Shown here in pieces: positions 1 through 12,662 of a stretch of DNA of 64,000 bases. A program made the position numbers and the translations under genes. The notes beneath the pieces were generated by a model. That model was not told the DNA's origin. It saw only the letters and a list, made by a program, of their open reading frames with translations, and made no database searches. Origin of the DNA: Notospermus geniculatus (lineage: Eukaryota > Nemertea > Pilidiophora > Heteronemertea > Lineidae); NCBI GenBank assembly GCA_002633025.1, contig NMRB01000166.1:156750-220749 (forward strand), given 5' to 3'. Numbering within the stretch: the first letter of the stretch is position 1; every line of letters begins with the position of its first letter.

Positions 1-515
1 AACCTGTGCAGACATACGTCACACAATAAGGTCGTCCTACTCTTGTATGCAATCCCGTTCAATACACTTTCCGTATAGATATAGTTTGATTGGAATTCGA
101 TATCAATAACTGGACTGTATTGGCGTGACCACAGGATATGAACTAACGTACTTGAATATACAAAATGTAGTTTGCTTATGTCATCCGATACCTTGTAGGA
201 TATTTTAACAAACTTTTGGATGGTATTTCTCTGAAGGAACAAACTTAACGAGTTGTATCTGGTGTCTTTTGTGCGATTCTATCGATTGGTTTGGAGGGCG
301 ATACATTGAGTAGTTCAAGATGGCTACCATGTACTATAGGCCCTACACCACTGAGGTGAGTAGTTTTATATACTGTTAGGCCTAATTGTTTTAATCGATA
401 ACTTTTTAACTGATTTGGGGTCTTCCTCAAATCCATCAAATTTGAACCATGGAGGTATCTCATAGCCCTCTGTACTTAGAGACTAGCAATAAAATGAAGT
501 TTATTGCCAGAATAT
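1..515. other. No gene recognised
   Basis: I see no convincing exon, RNA gene or repeat structure in this stretch. Reading frames are short and lack matching splice sites. Confidence 0.5.
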
Positions 516-647
516 CAGGGGCGACCGCACAGAAAATCCGAAAGTGTACCGGTGCCTATTGGCAGTTAGTTATCACGCATTTTCCCATTAACTAAACCAC
601 CGATAGGCACCAAAAGCACTATTGGACTTTCTGTGTCATCGGCCCTG
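516..647. repeat. MITE, short copy of the family also at 8159
   Basis: The ends are inverted repeats starting CAGGG and continuing through a segment like CGACCGCACAGAAA. The interior has a second mirrored pair around TGCCTATTGGCAG and CCGATAGGCA. The same ends and interior occur in the longer copy at 8159-8719, so this is a dispersed non-autonomous DNA element. The CAGGG end recalls hAT elements, but I found no clear target-site duplication, so the superfamily is open. Confidence 0.7.
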
Positions 648-2070
648 CCTGGCAGTCAAGCCAAGGTCCACTCAGAATAACATGACTTTACTTTGTCCAG
701 CGATCACTGATCCCTGGTTGCACTTCCTCATCAGTACAGATCGAGGACCAGTCTGCAAAGGGCAAGTCCAAGACAATCGTCTTCCCTTTCTATTAAACAA
801 TGAGAACTTCTTAGCCTTCATACATCACTGATCACCTTGTCAAGGACACACCTTTGTAATCTTACTCATGTTATTGAGATTGTTGTCACACATGGTCCAG
901 TGACAAACCTTCTGGCCTGATCTATGATTGAACCATCGTGAAACCTTCACGCCTCATCAAACAGCTAATGCATGATATTGATTTCCCCATTTGCCACGAT
1001 CAAAACCATTGATGGCGTTAAAGGTGGAGTTGGATGGTCCAGTTGCTGTCAGAATCACATAGGCGATATCCTGTCCAGCAGGGTCAGATCATCTTGAAGG
1101 CAAAATGCACTGTCCTTCCCTCCCGAGTAGGACCAAATCTATAGGGCTACAGTCCGGATGTTACGGATGGGTCCCTTTTGATCATACAGCCTACTTTAAT
1201 GCAGCCAAAGTGCTAGATGGGACATTCCTCTTTCCTCATTAATCTTCATCAACTGATATCGATCGCTCCCAATCATGATCTCAACCACAATCATGGTAGC
1301 CACCTTTCAAACTGTGATGTTATGGATTAACGTGATAGGCCACTAATTGGCTGACGGTGTTCATAACTCAACAAAATGTCATTGGAATAACAGTATGAGG
1401 CTGTAAATGCTTACATATGGAAAATGAGGGAGATTGCATTTGATAGTAACTCACTGAATAAGAGATTGCACTTGATAGTAAGTCATTGAATAATTTGGTT
1501 TGTTTGGTTCCATTCTTTAGTATGATTATAAAGTTGTAAGTAGAGTAAGCATTCACTTGTATTATTAAACTTTAAAATCATTAGAATAGTACGGTACTAT
1601 TGTTTTCATCTGAAATGTTGTAAATAATTGTGTAAATGGTGTATCTACTGGCAGGATGTTCTGATCTTCGTATACAGTTCTGAAACTCAGTGTATGTTCA
1701 ATGTCTCTTCATGTGAATGTACTTTGTTGTCCACAAAATGTCATTTTGGATGTAAGAAGAGGTGGAGTACCTGAAGAGAATGTCCTGTCTGTCTCCTCTC
1801 TGTGTTTGTTTATTATATCCCACCATGCACTGTCTTCCAGCACCTCATAACATCACGCACTCATGATGACAATAGTTATGCTTTGATCAGTCATTTGGTC
1901 TTTAAATTGGAGGAATCTGGCTCTAAAGACTGCTTGAAACAACTACCACTGGTCTTTAGTCTTTAGATCAAAGTAACTGGAAAATTTCTGACTCTTGCTG
2001 TTTCGAGTCGAGAAAAGTCGGTTACCTTTGGCTTACCACAAAATATGAGAAACATNCAAATACTTCTTAG
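648..2070. other. No gene recognised; probably upstream introns of the CCDC33-like gene
   Basis: The first recognised exon of the downstream gene (2071) begins mid-codon, so this stretch should be intron and may hide earlier small exons that I could not identify. A short tandem duplication of about 28 bases is visible near 1431-1490. A single N at 2056 lies just before the exon at 2071. Confidence 0.4.
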
Positions 2071-5000
2071 ATTCCTCCGACATGGATGGGTTGACGAAGG
2101 CCGAATTGGCCGCCAGATATAGTGAGTACTCGATCTCCAGTGGCTTGTTGTTCGTTGACGACGACTTTGTACTTGATTGAAGGGACGTTTTCTGAAAAGA
2201 GGTCCTAAGCACGATCTTGGCAACAGGACACAGTGGTCTATAGAAATTAACTGTAGAATTTATGGTCTTTTCCTGACCTCAGGACAATTGATGTGACATT
2301 CAGTGAAGAGGTATATGAACCCAATATTTATCAAACTGATTGAAAGAGTGTCAATTTAACTGTCTAAATAGATTCAATATTTATAGTATTCTATTGATAA
2401 CGTCTAGTATTTCATTCAACAATGTTGATTTATGGGAGGTGACCATTTTGATGGGGGAATGTCGTGACAATCATAATATCGTCCTGTTTATTCTTTCAGT
2501 TTCATTAAAGCAGACGTTATCAAGTCAGACAACAGAACTGGCTCATTATAAAGAGAGGACTCAGAAATTACAAAATGAATTGATAAAGGTGAGTTGGGGG
2601 TAATTATCCTGGATTAATTATTTGAAGGTCACCAGAATGTGATCAGTTGTTGTGCCATAGGTTGGTATCCAAAGATCAATGTTGATCAGAAGTGTTGTAG
2701 TGCCTTTAAAATGATGGAATCTCATGCATTTTGTGTTTCCATCCAATTTCTAACTGTCAACCTCTTGTTGTAGAGAAACGATAGTGAGAAGGAATACCTT
2801 CGTCTGAGTCAGGCCCACAAGGCCCAGCAGGATCTCCTCCATCGGTTACAGGATAAACAACAGAAGGAGGCCAAGATGAAAGAAGCATTTAAAAAACAGG
2901 AAGAAGTCATCGTGAAAATGGAGAATATGCTGAAGGACCAGCAGAAGAGTAAGGAAAAAGATCCAACCAGTAAGTGTCGACGGGCTCCAAGGTTGCATGT
3001 CACACCCAAAGGCCTTCAAACACTGCTGTGTGTTCTGCGAGTGAAAGTGGCATGGAAGACGGAACCGAGAAGATACCGAGCTGTGCAGTGTTTCTTGTGA
3101 CACCTAAAGGCCTTCACACACTGCTGAATTCTGCGAGTGATAGTGAATTGGCAGTTTGATTTGTCGTGAACTGCTCAATGTATGTAGACACTTTGAACCG
3201 TTGATTGTGCTGAGGTGGCCAAAACGATTTCTCAGAATGGCAAGACCTTTGCCTCCCCTAGGCGGTTACTGTGGCCTGCCAATCTCTACACCAGTCCATA
3301 ACCTCAGTCCTCACCCACTTGTTTCTTGTATTTGCAGAAGAAGCAGCATATCAAGCTTTATTGGAAGAAAACAAACGGTTACGGGACAATCTCCAGGAAG
3401 AGAGGGTAAGTTTGTGGAGAATCTGGCTGTGTTCTTGGCTGAGCAAGATGGTAACCCAGTGGACCCAATGTTAAATGGTAAAGCTTCAAAGATTGGGTGA
3501 TCAAAATGGATAGAGAGCTGTAGAAGTATCATCTCAGCATGCTCTGTACAAACCTGACTTGTGGATTATCAAGTCTTGTGTTGATTGATTGTGAATGTCT
3601 CGATCTCTTCAGGCGAGAGGAAAACGTGGGCAGGATGACGAGGATGAAAAATTAGAAATGTACCAACAATTAGACAGAGCCCAGGGCCGCATTATGGGCT
3701 TAGAAAAACAGGTGAGTGATGGGATGGTAGGAGGGGATTCAAGGGTGAATGGTTGGGGCAGGACCTTCATAATCAAGCTGGTACTCCTTACAATAAACAC
3801 TGTGCCAGGATTCATTGACAATGCCACGTTTGGCACATCCCGAGGTAGTCAGTGGTTCTTAGCCCTTACTTCCTTTGTCACTATGTACCATTTGTGTGCA
3901 GTGACATAGGGAGCGAGGGCTAAGAACCACTGATTATCTCAGGATGTTCTTGACAGTATGAAAACCTTGTTTTTCAGTTGGCTGATAATGCACGGAAGTG
4001 GGGGAAAGAAAAGAATGAGTTGTTAGTGAGACTCTCAGAGACGGAGCACGGACTTGGCCGTGCTGGGCAGAAACCTCTACAAGACTATCTGGTAAGTATC
4101 AATTGCGGAGACAAAACGTGTGTCATACACTTGTTGTACTCTCAACACTCCAGATGGTTGTTAACTCCTAACTCTCGTAGTCTGACCACATCCTGGTGGC
4201 AAGTTTGGTGGGGTGTGGTCAGTTGTTTCAGACGAAACAAGCAAATGATGGACAATGGTGCATGCTTCAGGCACACTCATAAACACAGAACTCAATACTG
4301 GTGAACTCTCCATACCGGTACGGTAGTTTGAATGGCCTCTGTTTATTCTTGATTCCTTCTAATGTAACATTGCACCCTTCCTTACCAGTAGGCTCCAAAA
4401 CATAACACATTTAACAGATTGTACCCTTCCTTTATCAACCCTTTCTGCAGCACGAGCCATATTGAAAAATCATAAGTAAGATTATGAGCTACGTAACTAA
4501 CATTCATGTTGAGTTTAAGACCAATCACCATTCTATGAGGCCAGTCACCTGTATGAGTGACCTCATGGGCCGACTTCATTTTAATTTCATCCTAAACCAT
4601 AATGCTTATTACATTTCTTTGTTCAGCCAATGCCTGCCCCTTACTATTTGATGCCTACCGTCCCAGCGCCTGTCTGGATACCTATGGTAACCATGGCGAC
4701 TAACTGTAAACAAGACCACCACACTAATGGCGACCATAGAGGAATAATATTTTGATTATTTGCTGTCATGATGTCATAGATTTAATCAGTCACTTCACGA
4801 TCGGCTTGTCAACTGAGCCTGCATGTTGTGTCGTGAATGGCATCATCACTTAACCCTCAGAGCACTGGCAGCAACATAAAAGAGAGAGAAATTGTAAAAG
4901 TTTCTTTCCTGAAACCTGCAACATGGGTATTAGTTAGAAAGTTCAAGAGTAGCCAAGCCGCTGGCGACTGGGTCCGAAGCATCTGATTAGTTTGGTGGTC

Positions 5001-7332
5001 TCATGTTGACTTTTCATATTAATACTTAATACTGCTTTTGCATTGCCATTGAATAGATTCCTTCAATGATCATTTGATACATTATTTGATAGCGATCTGC
5101 ACTGATTCCTTTGGGTGAAACAAAGTATAACGATAGTGTAAGAATTTTCAGTTTATCATGACACGAGATGCCTGAAAATTAGCACCAAAAACTTCATAGA
5201 ACACAGCCTGGGATCACTCCACCCGCTGCAAGTTTGAGTTTGTTCACTGCCTGTTTCCTAAATTCATAATTTTTGTGCAGTTTGTTGAGTGCTCCACCAG
5301 TTACATCACTAGACTTCTTCACGTCTTTTGCCGCCGACACACTCGCCACACTTCGATGTCAGGTGTTTTGGTGGCAAAGACGGAAACCAGTCTACTTTCA
5401 TCTTGAGTTTTCAACAAGACCATTTCAATTACCCGCCCCGTTCTATACAAAGTCAACATACTGTCTGTTTCATCATCCGCGAGTGTTTTAATCTCCTGTT
5501 TGTTCTGTTCAGATACCAAAAACTTATGTCCTACGTCCGAAGGTAACATCATTTAAATGTGTAGCCTAGAAGACCAAGTGCGTTTGAGATAAGACCATCA
5601 TTTTATGCTTGCATCGTTAATGTTCAGGCATTTTCCCCATGATGATTGTACATGTACGGACGAGTTTAGAATCCCCGATCAGTGCCCAAAAAAAGGTCAT
5701 CGATTGACGGAATAAGCCGCATTGTACAATAGGATTTCCATTGTGTGCCATGGAGTAACGTCACTTCCGATCGGGGATTCTAAACTTTAGCCAAATGTAC
5801 ACTGCAGTGCACACTCCCGACCCCTGAATGCTAAAATTGCAAAGTTATCAAGCGCATTTGTCTTCTGGTCACTGTAACAAAAGGTAGAAGACTGTTGGTG
5901 GACATAGCTATACCGTCTTGTGACGTTTCCTGTCCTTGTCAGACCATTTCGCCCTACCATGCTCGGCTTTGGTCAACTAATGTTCATAGATCTGTGTTCG
6001 TACCTCTCCATCTTTTGTGTATAACCCTACTCTACCTCATGTTCTGTCCGTGCAGTGTCAAGGTATATGTCATCTACTAATCCACACGGATCCTCTGTGA
6101 CCCTCCCTGACAGCGGTTTCACCTCTTAAACCATCTTCACACAGGTCGTGCACTCTCACAAAATCATACCCAGGGCCAGAGAATATAAGTCTAGGTATTG
6201 GTACTACAAGGTAACCTGATACATTGTACCTCCAATCTGCATGTTATAGCAAAATATCTAATCTTACTGCATGCTCTAGAGGACATATTAGAGATTGTGG
6301 GGGATTCTGGAGATCCCCGTACACTAGATCATGATGTAAATGTGACATTGACAATATCAAAGTGGTGTGGTCGCCTGATGAGTGCTCATCACCACGGCCA
6401 GTGTCTGGAGCACGTTGATCCCCATCACCAAAGTTAAGCAACCCTGAACATGGCTAGTCAGTGGTGGATGTGGGTGGCCCTGAATGAGTCAGATTTGGTT
6501 CATTTGACTAACTTCCATGACGTTTTGTAACGGACACTGTGCCTTTAAAGCGTGAGATTTGGTGGCAATTGCCTTTCTGTAAATTCACGGTGTTCAACCC
6601 GTGATGTGGTGGGCACTAAAAAGCATGCCATTCAGTGAAGATGGTACCCCTGCATGGATGTTAGCAAAAATATCGTAGAAATGCCCAAATGACATCAAGT
6701 TATGGGCTTGGATTGTATGCATGTTATAATAATAATAGGCTGCATATTTTAGCGTACGTATATAGTGTTCATCATTATTGTCCCTCCTTATGTGGATTGT
6801 TCATAACATGTGAAGTCTCTTGAACACGTCCCTCCATTTTGTTGAGGGGAGAAATCTTGGTGTAATGCAATAGACTCTATCACTCCAATAGAGCGCAGCA
6901 CCTGACGGGTTGCTGGCTAGGCCTTCAGCGTCACGACGTCCCGTGCCCCATTCTAAACGCCATGACGTCACTCGAAAAACCTCCACTTGTTTCAGCGGTC
7001 ATGACGTCGTCTCAAGTCAAGATGTCATGGAATGAGTACGGGACGTCGTGACGCTGTAGTTACCCGTCAGGTGCTGCGCTCTTTTGGAGTGATATAGTCT
7101 ATTAAGACTATGTCTAACAAGTCTAAACTCAGCATAAATCAACGAAGGCAGTATTGCCTACAAAATCGAATCCAAATCATAGAGTGAAAATTCAGGGAAT
7201 AAAATGATTGTCAGGAATTGCATCTGATCTCTGCCTCTCTGATTTCAATTTCAGGATGACAACCCAAATCGACCCGCATATTCCAAAGCTCCCCGAGGTA
7301 AAAAGAACAATCTGAAGCCTCTAGGATACTGA
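2071..7332 (+). CDS. CCDC33: Coiled-coil protein, CCDC33-like, C-terminal exons (5' end missing)
   Basis: Exons: 2071-2121, 2500-2588, 2774-2969, 3338-3405, 3613-3711, 3978-4091, 4627-4686, 5513-5542 and 7255-7332 (TGA at 7330-7332). All have AG/GT borders and compatible phases. The product is a charged heptad-rich coiled coil. It begins near DMDGLTKAELAARY, passes through LQNELIK, EKEYLRLSQAHK and YQALLEENKRLRD, and ends with a proline/tyrosine-rich and basic tail (KAPRGKKNNLKPLGY). From memory the order of segments matches the C-terminal half of CCDC33, a testis-enriched protein with C2 domains further N-terminal. Those C2 exons would lie upstream of the window. The 30-base exon at 5513 is the least certain. 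No catalytic motif is visible. Another ciliary or sperm coiled-coil family is the main alternative. Confidence 0.65.
2985..3150. repeat. Imperfect tandem duplication in an intron
   Basis: Two diverged copies of about 100 bases share the segment AAAGGCCTTC followed by CACTGCTG and TTCTGCGAGTGA. They lie in the intron after exon 2774-2969 and do not change its splice sites. Confidence 0.55.
3850..3932. repeat. Short MITE or foldback in an intron
   Basis: The ends are a perfect 17-base inverted repeat (CAGTGGTTCTTAGCCCT and its complement), and the interior is partly mirrored (TTTGTCACTATG / AGTGACATAGG). It sits just upstream of the exon at 3978. A weaker relative may lie near 10607-10660. Confidence 0.7.
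5664..5785. repeat. MITE with 17-base inverted ends
   Basis: GTTTAGAATCCCCGATC at the left is matched by its exact complement at the right, about 90 bases apart. It lies in the last intron of the CCDC33-like gene. Confidence 0.7.
6355..6482 (+). repeat. 5S rRNA-derived fragment, SINE3-like
   Basis: The stretch contains a degenerate but recognisable 5S rRNA sequence: the segment ATCACCAAAGTTAAGCAACC corresponds to the conserved centre of 5S rRNA, followed by GGCTAGT and then GGATGTGGGTGGCC, the conserved 3' part. Many bases differ, so this is not a working 5S gene. A SINE with a 5S-type promoter (SINE3) or a 5S pseudogene both fit. It lies in the long last intron of the CCDC33-like gene. Confidence 0.55.
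6869..7103. repeat. MITE with about 42-base inverted ends
   Basis: The left end (AATAGACTCTATCACTCC, then AGCGCAGCACCTGACGGGT) is mirrored at the right end with few differences. The interior is also partly palindromic (GACGTCCCGT / ACGGGACGTC). It lies about 150 bases before the last exon of the CCDC33-like gene. Confidence 0.8.
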
Positions 7333-8158
7333 GACCTGGAGACGAGAGGTGTTGGAACAGTTTAATCTTGTTACTGCTGTCTCATCATTGGCCAGAATGG
7401 CAATGCAGAAACTGATACTGGAGTATATTGGGTGTCCTGAATCAATAGGATGGTACAGGATGTTTTGTTCAACTTCGAGCTGGACTGAACTCACGGCAAA
7501 AGACATACAAGCGCCGTCCGTTGACTTGTGTGTCCTATCATCCGTCCATACATAAGCCTAGGCCTAGGCCTGTCGAGGACATCCGTGTACGGCTGTGACA
7601 TATGAGGGTATTGTTTAAGCATACTCTGTGATAACTAGGGAGGTACTTTTGAACTCAGATGGGGGACATGGAGAAAGTGCATCAGACATTAGTCCTTAGT
7701 ATGTGGAGATTACCGCTGTGGTAACCGTACTGTAAGGACACAAATTTTTGAATTTGGTCAGTTTGACTATCTTAAAACTGGTTTAACGTTCCTATGACTA
7801 TGAAGTGGCTGCCTCAGTGTAATTGTCAGGAGATCTGAAACGTTTTGGTAGCACAACATTGCTATGGGTGCTACCCTTTGAACTCAAAGTGGATTTGGAA
7901 AGTATACTCAAAATATTAGTCACCAAGATTACAGGCATTGCCTGTCACTAGTACACTAATCATCTTTCACCTTCTGCAACTTTGTTACTACTGTATATTT
8001 TGTAAATAATAAGCTTCTGTACATAAAGGTTCCTACTATGAGGACCATTTGTACTGAACCAGGATGAGAGTGATGTAGAGAGAACAAAGATGTGGCAATG
8101 CCTGCAGGACTAAAATTGGACCTGAGCAGACCATTCTTTAAAAACATGAGCAAAAGAC
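7333..8158. other. Downstream of the CCDC33-like gene; no further gene seen
   Basis: This includes the 3' untranslated region of the upstream gene. I did not find a confident AATAAA signal close to the stop codon. A short iterated GGCCTA motif lies near 7558-7572. No other structure is apparent. Confidence 0.4.
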
Positions 8159-8719
8159 CTGGGCCGACCGCACAGAAAGTCCAATGAGGAACCGGAGGAA
8201 CTAATCCATGACGTGGCGCTGATGAACAACTCAGTCTAAAATATGACGTCGAAAGTGAGGCTAACGTTATTTCCCATTTAATTCTGGACACTACACCCTA
8301 CTTCCAGACGTAATATACCTGAAGTAGTCCATTGAATTTTGAATTTTACACGTTCAACATCAAGTATAGGACTGACTCAATGTATCTGAATGTTTTCAAG
8401 CGAAAATTCAAGCGGGAACATGTCGAATTTTATCAACAAAATTGACTATTTTTAGCGTAAAGAACAGATCGAAGAGCAACGTCACTCATTCTGAATGACG
8501 CACGACGGAACGACGTGCGACGTCAAAGAGGTTTTCAACGTCGCGGCGCATGCGTTTTTGTGTAAAAACTGAGTTGTTCCCCAGCGCCTCCTTTGGGCAC
8601 TCCGGTTCCCCATTGTGCTACCGGCGCCTATCGGCAGTTAGTTACAACGCATTTTCCCATTAACTAAACTGCCGATAGGCACCGAAAGCACCATCGGACT
8701 TTCTGTGTGGTCGGCCCTG
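8159..8719. repeat. MITE, long copy of the 516-647 family
   Basis: The inverted ends read GGGCCGACCGCACAGAAAGT at the left and its near-complement (with GGTCGGCCC) at the right. The right third repeats the interior of the 516-647 copy (TATCGGCAGTTAGTTA, GCATTTTCCCATTAACTAAA). The extra 430 bases are unrelated and GC-rich around 8460-8560. No open frame for a transposase is present, so the element is non-autonomous. Confidence 0.75.
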
Positions 8720-9478
8720 CTCTCGTGTCTGAGAACTTGTCATGGTTGATTGAAAGACCTTCAGAGCAGGTTGACAACAGAACTGCCCTCTATTAGTAAA
8801 GAGTGCTGTTAACATGGCTGCTCTCCAATGGCAAAAGAGAGTATCTTGGTTATGGCATGGAAATATTATACAGAAACTTCCATGGTTATGGTAATTGTGC
8901 TCTGTAAATATACCGGTAAATGTACATCTTATTTGTACTTTGCTTCTGGATGTAGAAATAAAGAAACAACGAATCCTCTAAAATCTATCCCCTACTTCCA
9001 CCCTGGTTCCGATAACTCTGGATGTAGAAAAAAAGAAACAAAGGGAAAGAAATGAACATGAGTTTCTTACAGTGTTGAGCATTGCCCAGTGCATGGACTA
9101 AAGAAAACCTGTGTTGAATGTCACTTGGTAGGCCTATAAGTGATCAGCACAGGTGGTCACGCCTGAATACACAGTCATGACTCCTACGAACAGAAGAATG
9201 GCAAGTCTACTGGATAAATCATTTTTATTGGTTACATATTCATACAAATATTCTGGGTCAAATTGAACCAATTTTGGTTACAATCTACAAGTACAACGAC
9301 ACCATTTACACGTGAAAAAGAGGCCAGGTACATATATCTATCATGAAGTGCAGTTTGCTATGAATTCATTGACAAATTTCGAAAGCATTGATTAACTTTG
9401 GCACAGGAAGATGGAGTGCCTCAAGTCTTGACAACAAGCCCCCAAAGACGACAATTTGGCACGATTGGGTGACTGTGT
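8720..9478. other. No gene recognised
   Basis: Plain sequence with a short direct repeat (CTGGATGTAGAAA at about 8946 and 9019). I see no exon with good splice sites. Confidence 0.45.
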
Positions 9479-9706
9479 TAAGCCCGTGTCACACTGTCCC
9501 GAAATTAGACACCCGATGGCCACACGAATATGGAATTTTGAATTTCGCATGAAGATGGCCCCAAAGTCAACTTCCAGAATCTTGCAAATTTTCGACCCCA
9601 ACCGGGGTCTTCTTCAGGCTGGCATTTATCAGTAAGATTTCCAAAAGTTTCCATAATTCGTATGGCCATCGGGTGTCAACTTCGGGACAGTGTGACACGG
9701 GCTTTA
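9479..9706. repeat. MITE with about 45-base inverted ends, TTA-flanked
   Basis: The ends are AGCCCGTGTCACACTGTCCC and its complement, continuing through GACACCCGATGGCCA. TTA lies directly at both outer edges, consistent with a TTA or TA target duplication. The interior carries TTTTCGACCCCAACCGGGGTC, the same block found in the large palindrome at 46224-46519, so the two are related. Confidence 0.8.
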
Positions 9707-10700
9707 GTGATGTGCATGAAGACGAGATGTACTGAGGAGAAATATGATGTTCTTGTAGGAAACAAACTGAACTCTTAGACAGATAGGCCAGTGCAAAAGT
9801 TGAATCCGTCCAACTGAAAGTCCTGCCCATGAAAACAACCAGCAGAAAATGATTGGAGAGATCATAAGGAGCACATCGTATGTGATCCTTCTAACAACAT
9901 TATAGGGCATAATATAACAAAAGTTGGGGTTGAAACCTTCGATACTAGCTGAGATATTAACTGTCTTTTTACTTTTTAACAAGACTGTACATGTAAATGT
10001 CTTCTGGTTCCCGATGTACAGCATCCTCCCACAGCAGGGGTTTTTACCTCGCTCCTCTTCATCCGCTCACACAAACCCCTGCCGACATTCGCCGGAATCC
10101 GTGGAGTATCAAAGCTATTCCAGCAAATGTTCATCCCCACCATCTCATCCCAAGTAGGCCGGTGATTGATACACATGAACTACGTAGGTTTGAACAAAGC
10201 CGACCCAGCAGGTCAACATGAAATAACCCCAGCGGCGTATCTGTTTGGCGACGTGTGGCCTGAGAATGATATACATTATGTGCGATGAATGTAGGATAGG
10301 CTGAACTCAACTTAGGTTGAATCGAGCGGTGTAAATAGGTTAATGGTCGGCATGGGTCAGCATTAACCAATGTCAGCTGCTTGGCAGTGAATATTACAAG
10401 GGCCGTTATACATGTATACGTGTAACTGATCTCTAGTTGGGGTGAGGTGGGGAAGCTGAGGTATTTCAGCACTGTGTTGTGCGTGACACTACGATACAAT
10501 GTACGTGTAATGCCTGTCATCTTAAGGTGACACTCAGAAATGGCGTTCGCTGATTGGGCGCATTTTTTGTGCGCCAAATACCCCAGCAAATCAGGCGGAT
10601 GTCCTCAGGGGTTTGTCTGCGGTGACGAAGGGACGAGCAGTAAGAACGCCTGATATTCTCAGGATGGATGCACAGGTGCTTCTACCGGTACATGATGAAT
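9707..10700. other. No gene recognised
   Basis: Several short overlapping frames exist on both strands but none has coding-like composition or splice context. Probably intergenic. Confidence 0.4.
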
Positions 10701-11100
10701 GATTTGAAACATCACTGCCTGTGCCTCTACCTCTACCACAGGCAGTGATGTTTCAAATTATCAAGTTTGACCTTGACCTTGACCTCTGATCATGGTCGTT
10801 GCATAATTGAAATGGGCATCATCGATAATGTAAGTATGGGTGATATCATTCCTCTACCTCTACAACAGGCAGCTGCAGAGATATTTTAAATTACCAAGTT
10901 TGACCTTGACCATGACCTCTGATCATCGAGTTTGTTGCATAATCGAAATCAGCATCAACAACAACCTAAGTATGGCTGATATCATACCTCTATCTCTACC
11001 ACAGGCAGAGATATTTCAAATTGTCAAGTTTGATAAATCAAAATATCATGATATTTCAATCACCCGAACAGGCGAGGTTGAGAATTTTAACACAATCATG
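10701..11100. repeat. Tandem repeat, about 130-base unit, three copies, with a foldback at its start
   Basis: Copies begin at 10724, 10851 and 10987, each opening CCTCTACCTC or CCTCTATCTC, followed by ACAGGCAG, AAGTTTGACC and GACCTCTGATCAT in the first two. The third is shorter and diverged. At the left edge TTTGAAACATCACTGCCTGTG (10703) is mirrored by CACAGGCAGTGATGTTTCAAA (10737), so a hairpin opens the array. Confidence 0.75.
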
Positions 11101-11499
11101 GATAAGCAGGCATGAACTGAGACTTGCTTCATGTTGCTCAGTTGACAATATGGCAAGTTATCTCAAAATATCAAATTTGTGATATTGACATCGCCATGAC
11201 CACATCATCTCAGATCAAAAGTAACCAGTCCATTCGATTCCTAGGGTATGAAAACCTAAGGGTAGAACTTGTTTCTGTTGCTCTACATGTAGGTGTTAAC
11301 GGAGCTGAGTTATGACATCAGATAAAAGTGTGACAGACAAAATATCAAGTCTGATATGTTGATTACATCATGATGGAGGCATCGGATGTTGAAAATGATT
11401 AGCTCATTGGATTGCCCAGGTTGACAAACCTATAGGGGTAGGATGTGTTACCAGAGCTGTAGCTGTTGAAGGAGATAAGATATGAAGGCGTGACAGACG

Positions 11500-11531
11500 G
11501 ACACACACACAGACAGATACACAGACAGACA
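11500..11531. repeat. Short CA/GACA-rich simple repeat
   Basis: An imperfect run of ACACAC and AGACAGAC units. The surrounding stretch from 11101 to 11776 shows no gene. Confidence 0.6.
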
Positions 11532-11776
11532 CCATGACCAAAAACAATATGGTTCCAGATTTTAGTGACCGCGGGAACCATAACTATGGTAAAATCCGCT
11601 TTAGAGAAGTTGGGACACACTCGAGACACAATGTAAAGTTTCCAGTACAATTGTCATACATGTACCTAGGGTACTGTATGAACATAGCATTTTATAGTTT
11701 TATACATCATAAGAAAATTGTCTTGTATCAAATTTTTAAGCCTCCTCAAAATTTCAGTTGTTGGGGTGATTTTCAC

Positions 11777-12240
11777 TATAGCCGTGGTTACACCTATCCA
11801 AAATCCCCCTGCTTTTTGAGACACGGGGTTTTTCCGAACCAGAAAAAACACGGCGTTGACACGGCGAGCGGTTATACTACATGTACTAAAATGCGATTGG
11901 TAATGAGTTCCATATCCCGGCGAAAGGGACCTGCATCTAGGCAACTCTCCATCATCAAGAGGCTGCTGGAGGCGTGAAATAGCCTAAACGGATGCGCATG
12001 ACTCATCAGTTTGCATCGCTGTCTGTCAGGGTGCGCGGAACTAGAAATGGGCATGGGGATTTTGCGGTTACACTACATAAAATCTCCGTGCTTAAAATAG
12101 CCCCGGCGTTGCCCCTTCGAGATCGCTGGGGCTAATAAGCACGGGGATTTCAGGTCTATTTAGACTCGGCGATTTACAGGTGTAATCGCAAAACCCCCCG
12201 GGGAAAGCACGGGGATTTATGTAGAGTAACCACAGCTATT
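11777..12240. repeat. MITE of about 460 bases with TATAGC ends
   Basis: The left end reads TATAGCCGTGGTTAC and continues to AAAATCCCCCTGC. The right end mirrors it (GCACGGGGATTTATG, GTAACCACAGCTAT). A second inverted pair lies inside (TGCGGTTACACTAC and AGCACGGGGATTT), so one copy may be nested in another. TA lies at both edges. Confidence 0.65.
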
Positions 12241-12662
12241 ATTTTCCCGAAATTGTAGTCATGGTATTAGTGCAATTTTTGGATGTTTTTAGAATTTAAG
12301 TTACATCGTCATCGTCATCCGTTAAGCCTAGGTCACACATCCACCGGTCCCTGTACGATTTTCCCTAACCGGCGGCTTGCCGTGGATTTTAGAGACCGTA
12401 CGGGCCCATTACGATTTTCATGTCTACGGTGTGTGTGGTCACATTCTACGGCGCCCGGCGGTGCCCTGTGAAACTTGGTGGAGAGTAATCACAAGACACC
12501 CCTCAACAAACCGTAAAGGTGCCGCCACAGATGCCGTGCGGTAAGCTTCCGAGCTCTGCCCGATGAACAGATGCGCCGCAAGGCGCCAGGCTGGGGCCCG
12601 ACCGGGGTATGGCGACCGGCCGGGTGCCAGGACCGCAAGGCGCGCGTCAATCTTTTTTCAAG
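12241..12662. other. GC-rich stretch, no gene recognised
   Basis: Base composition rises here (GGCGCC, CCGGCGG motifs). Partial mirrored words around CCGTACGG and CCGTGCGG hint at an old foldback element, but I could not define its ends. Confidence 0.35.

Noticed and set aside
980-1300. Possible minus-strand coding stretch
   Set aside because: Stops in all frames and no splice signals that would rescue it.
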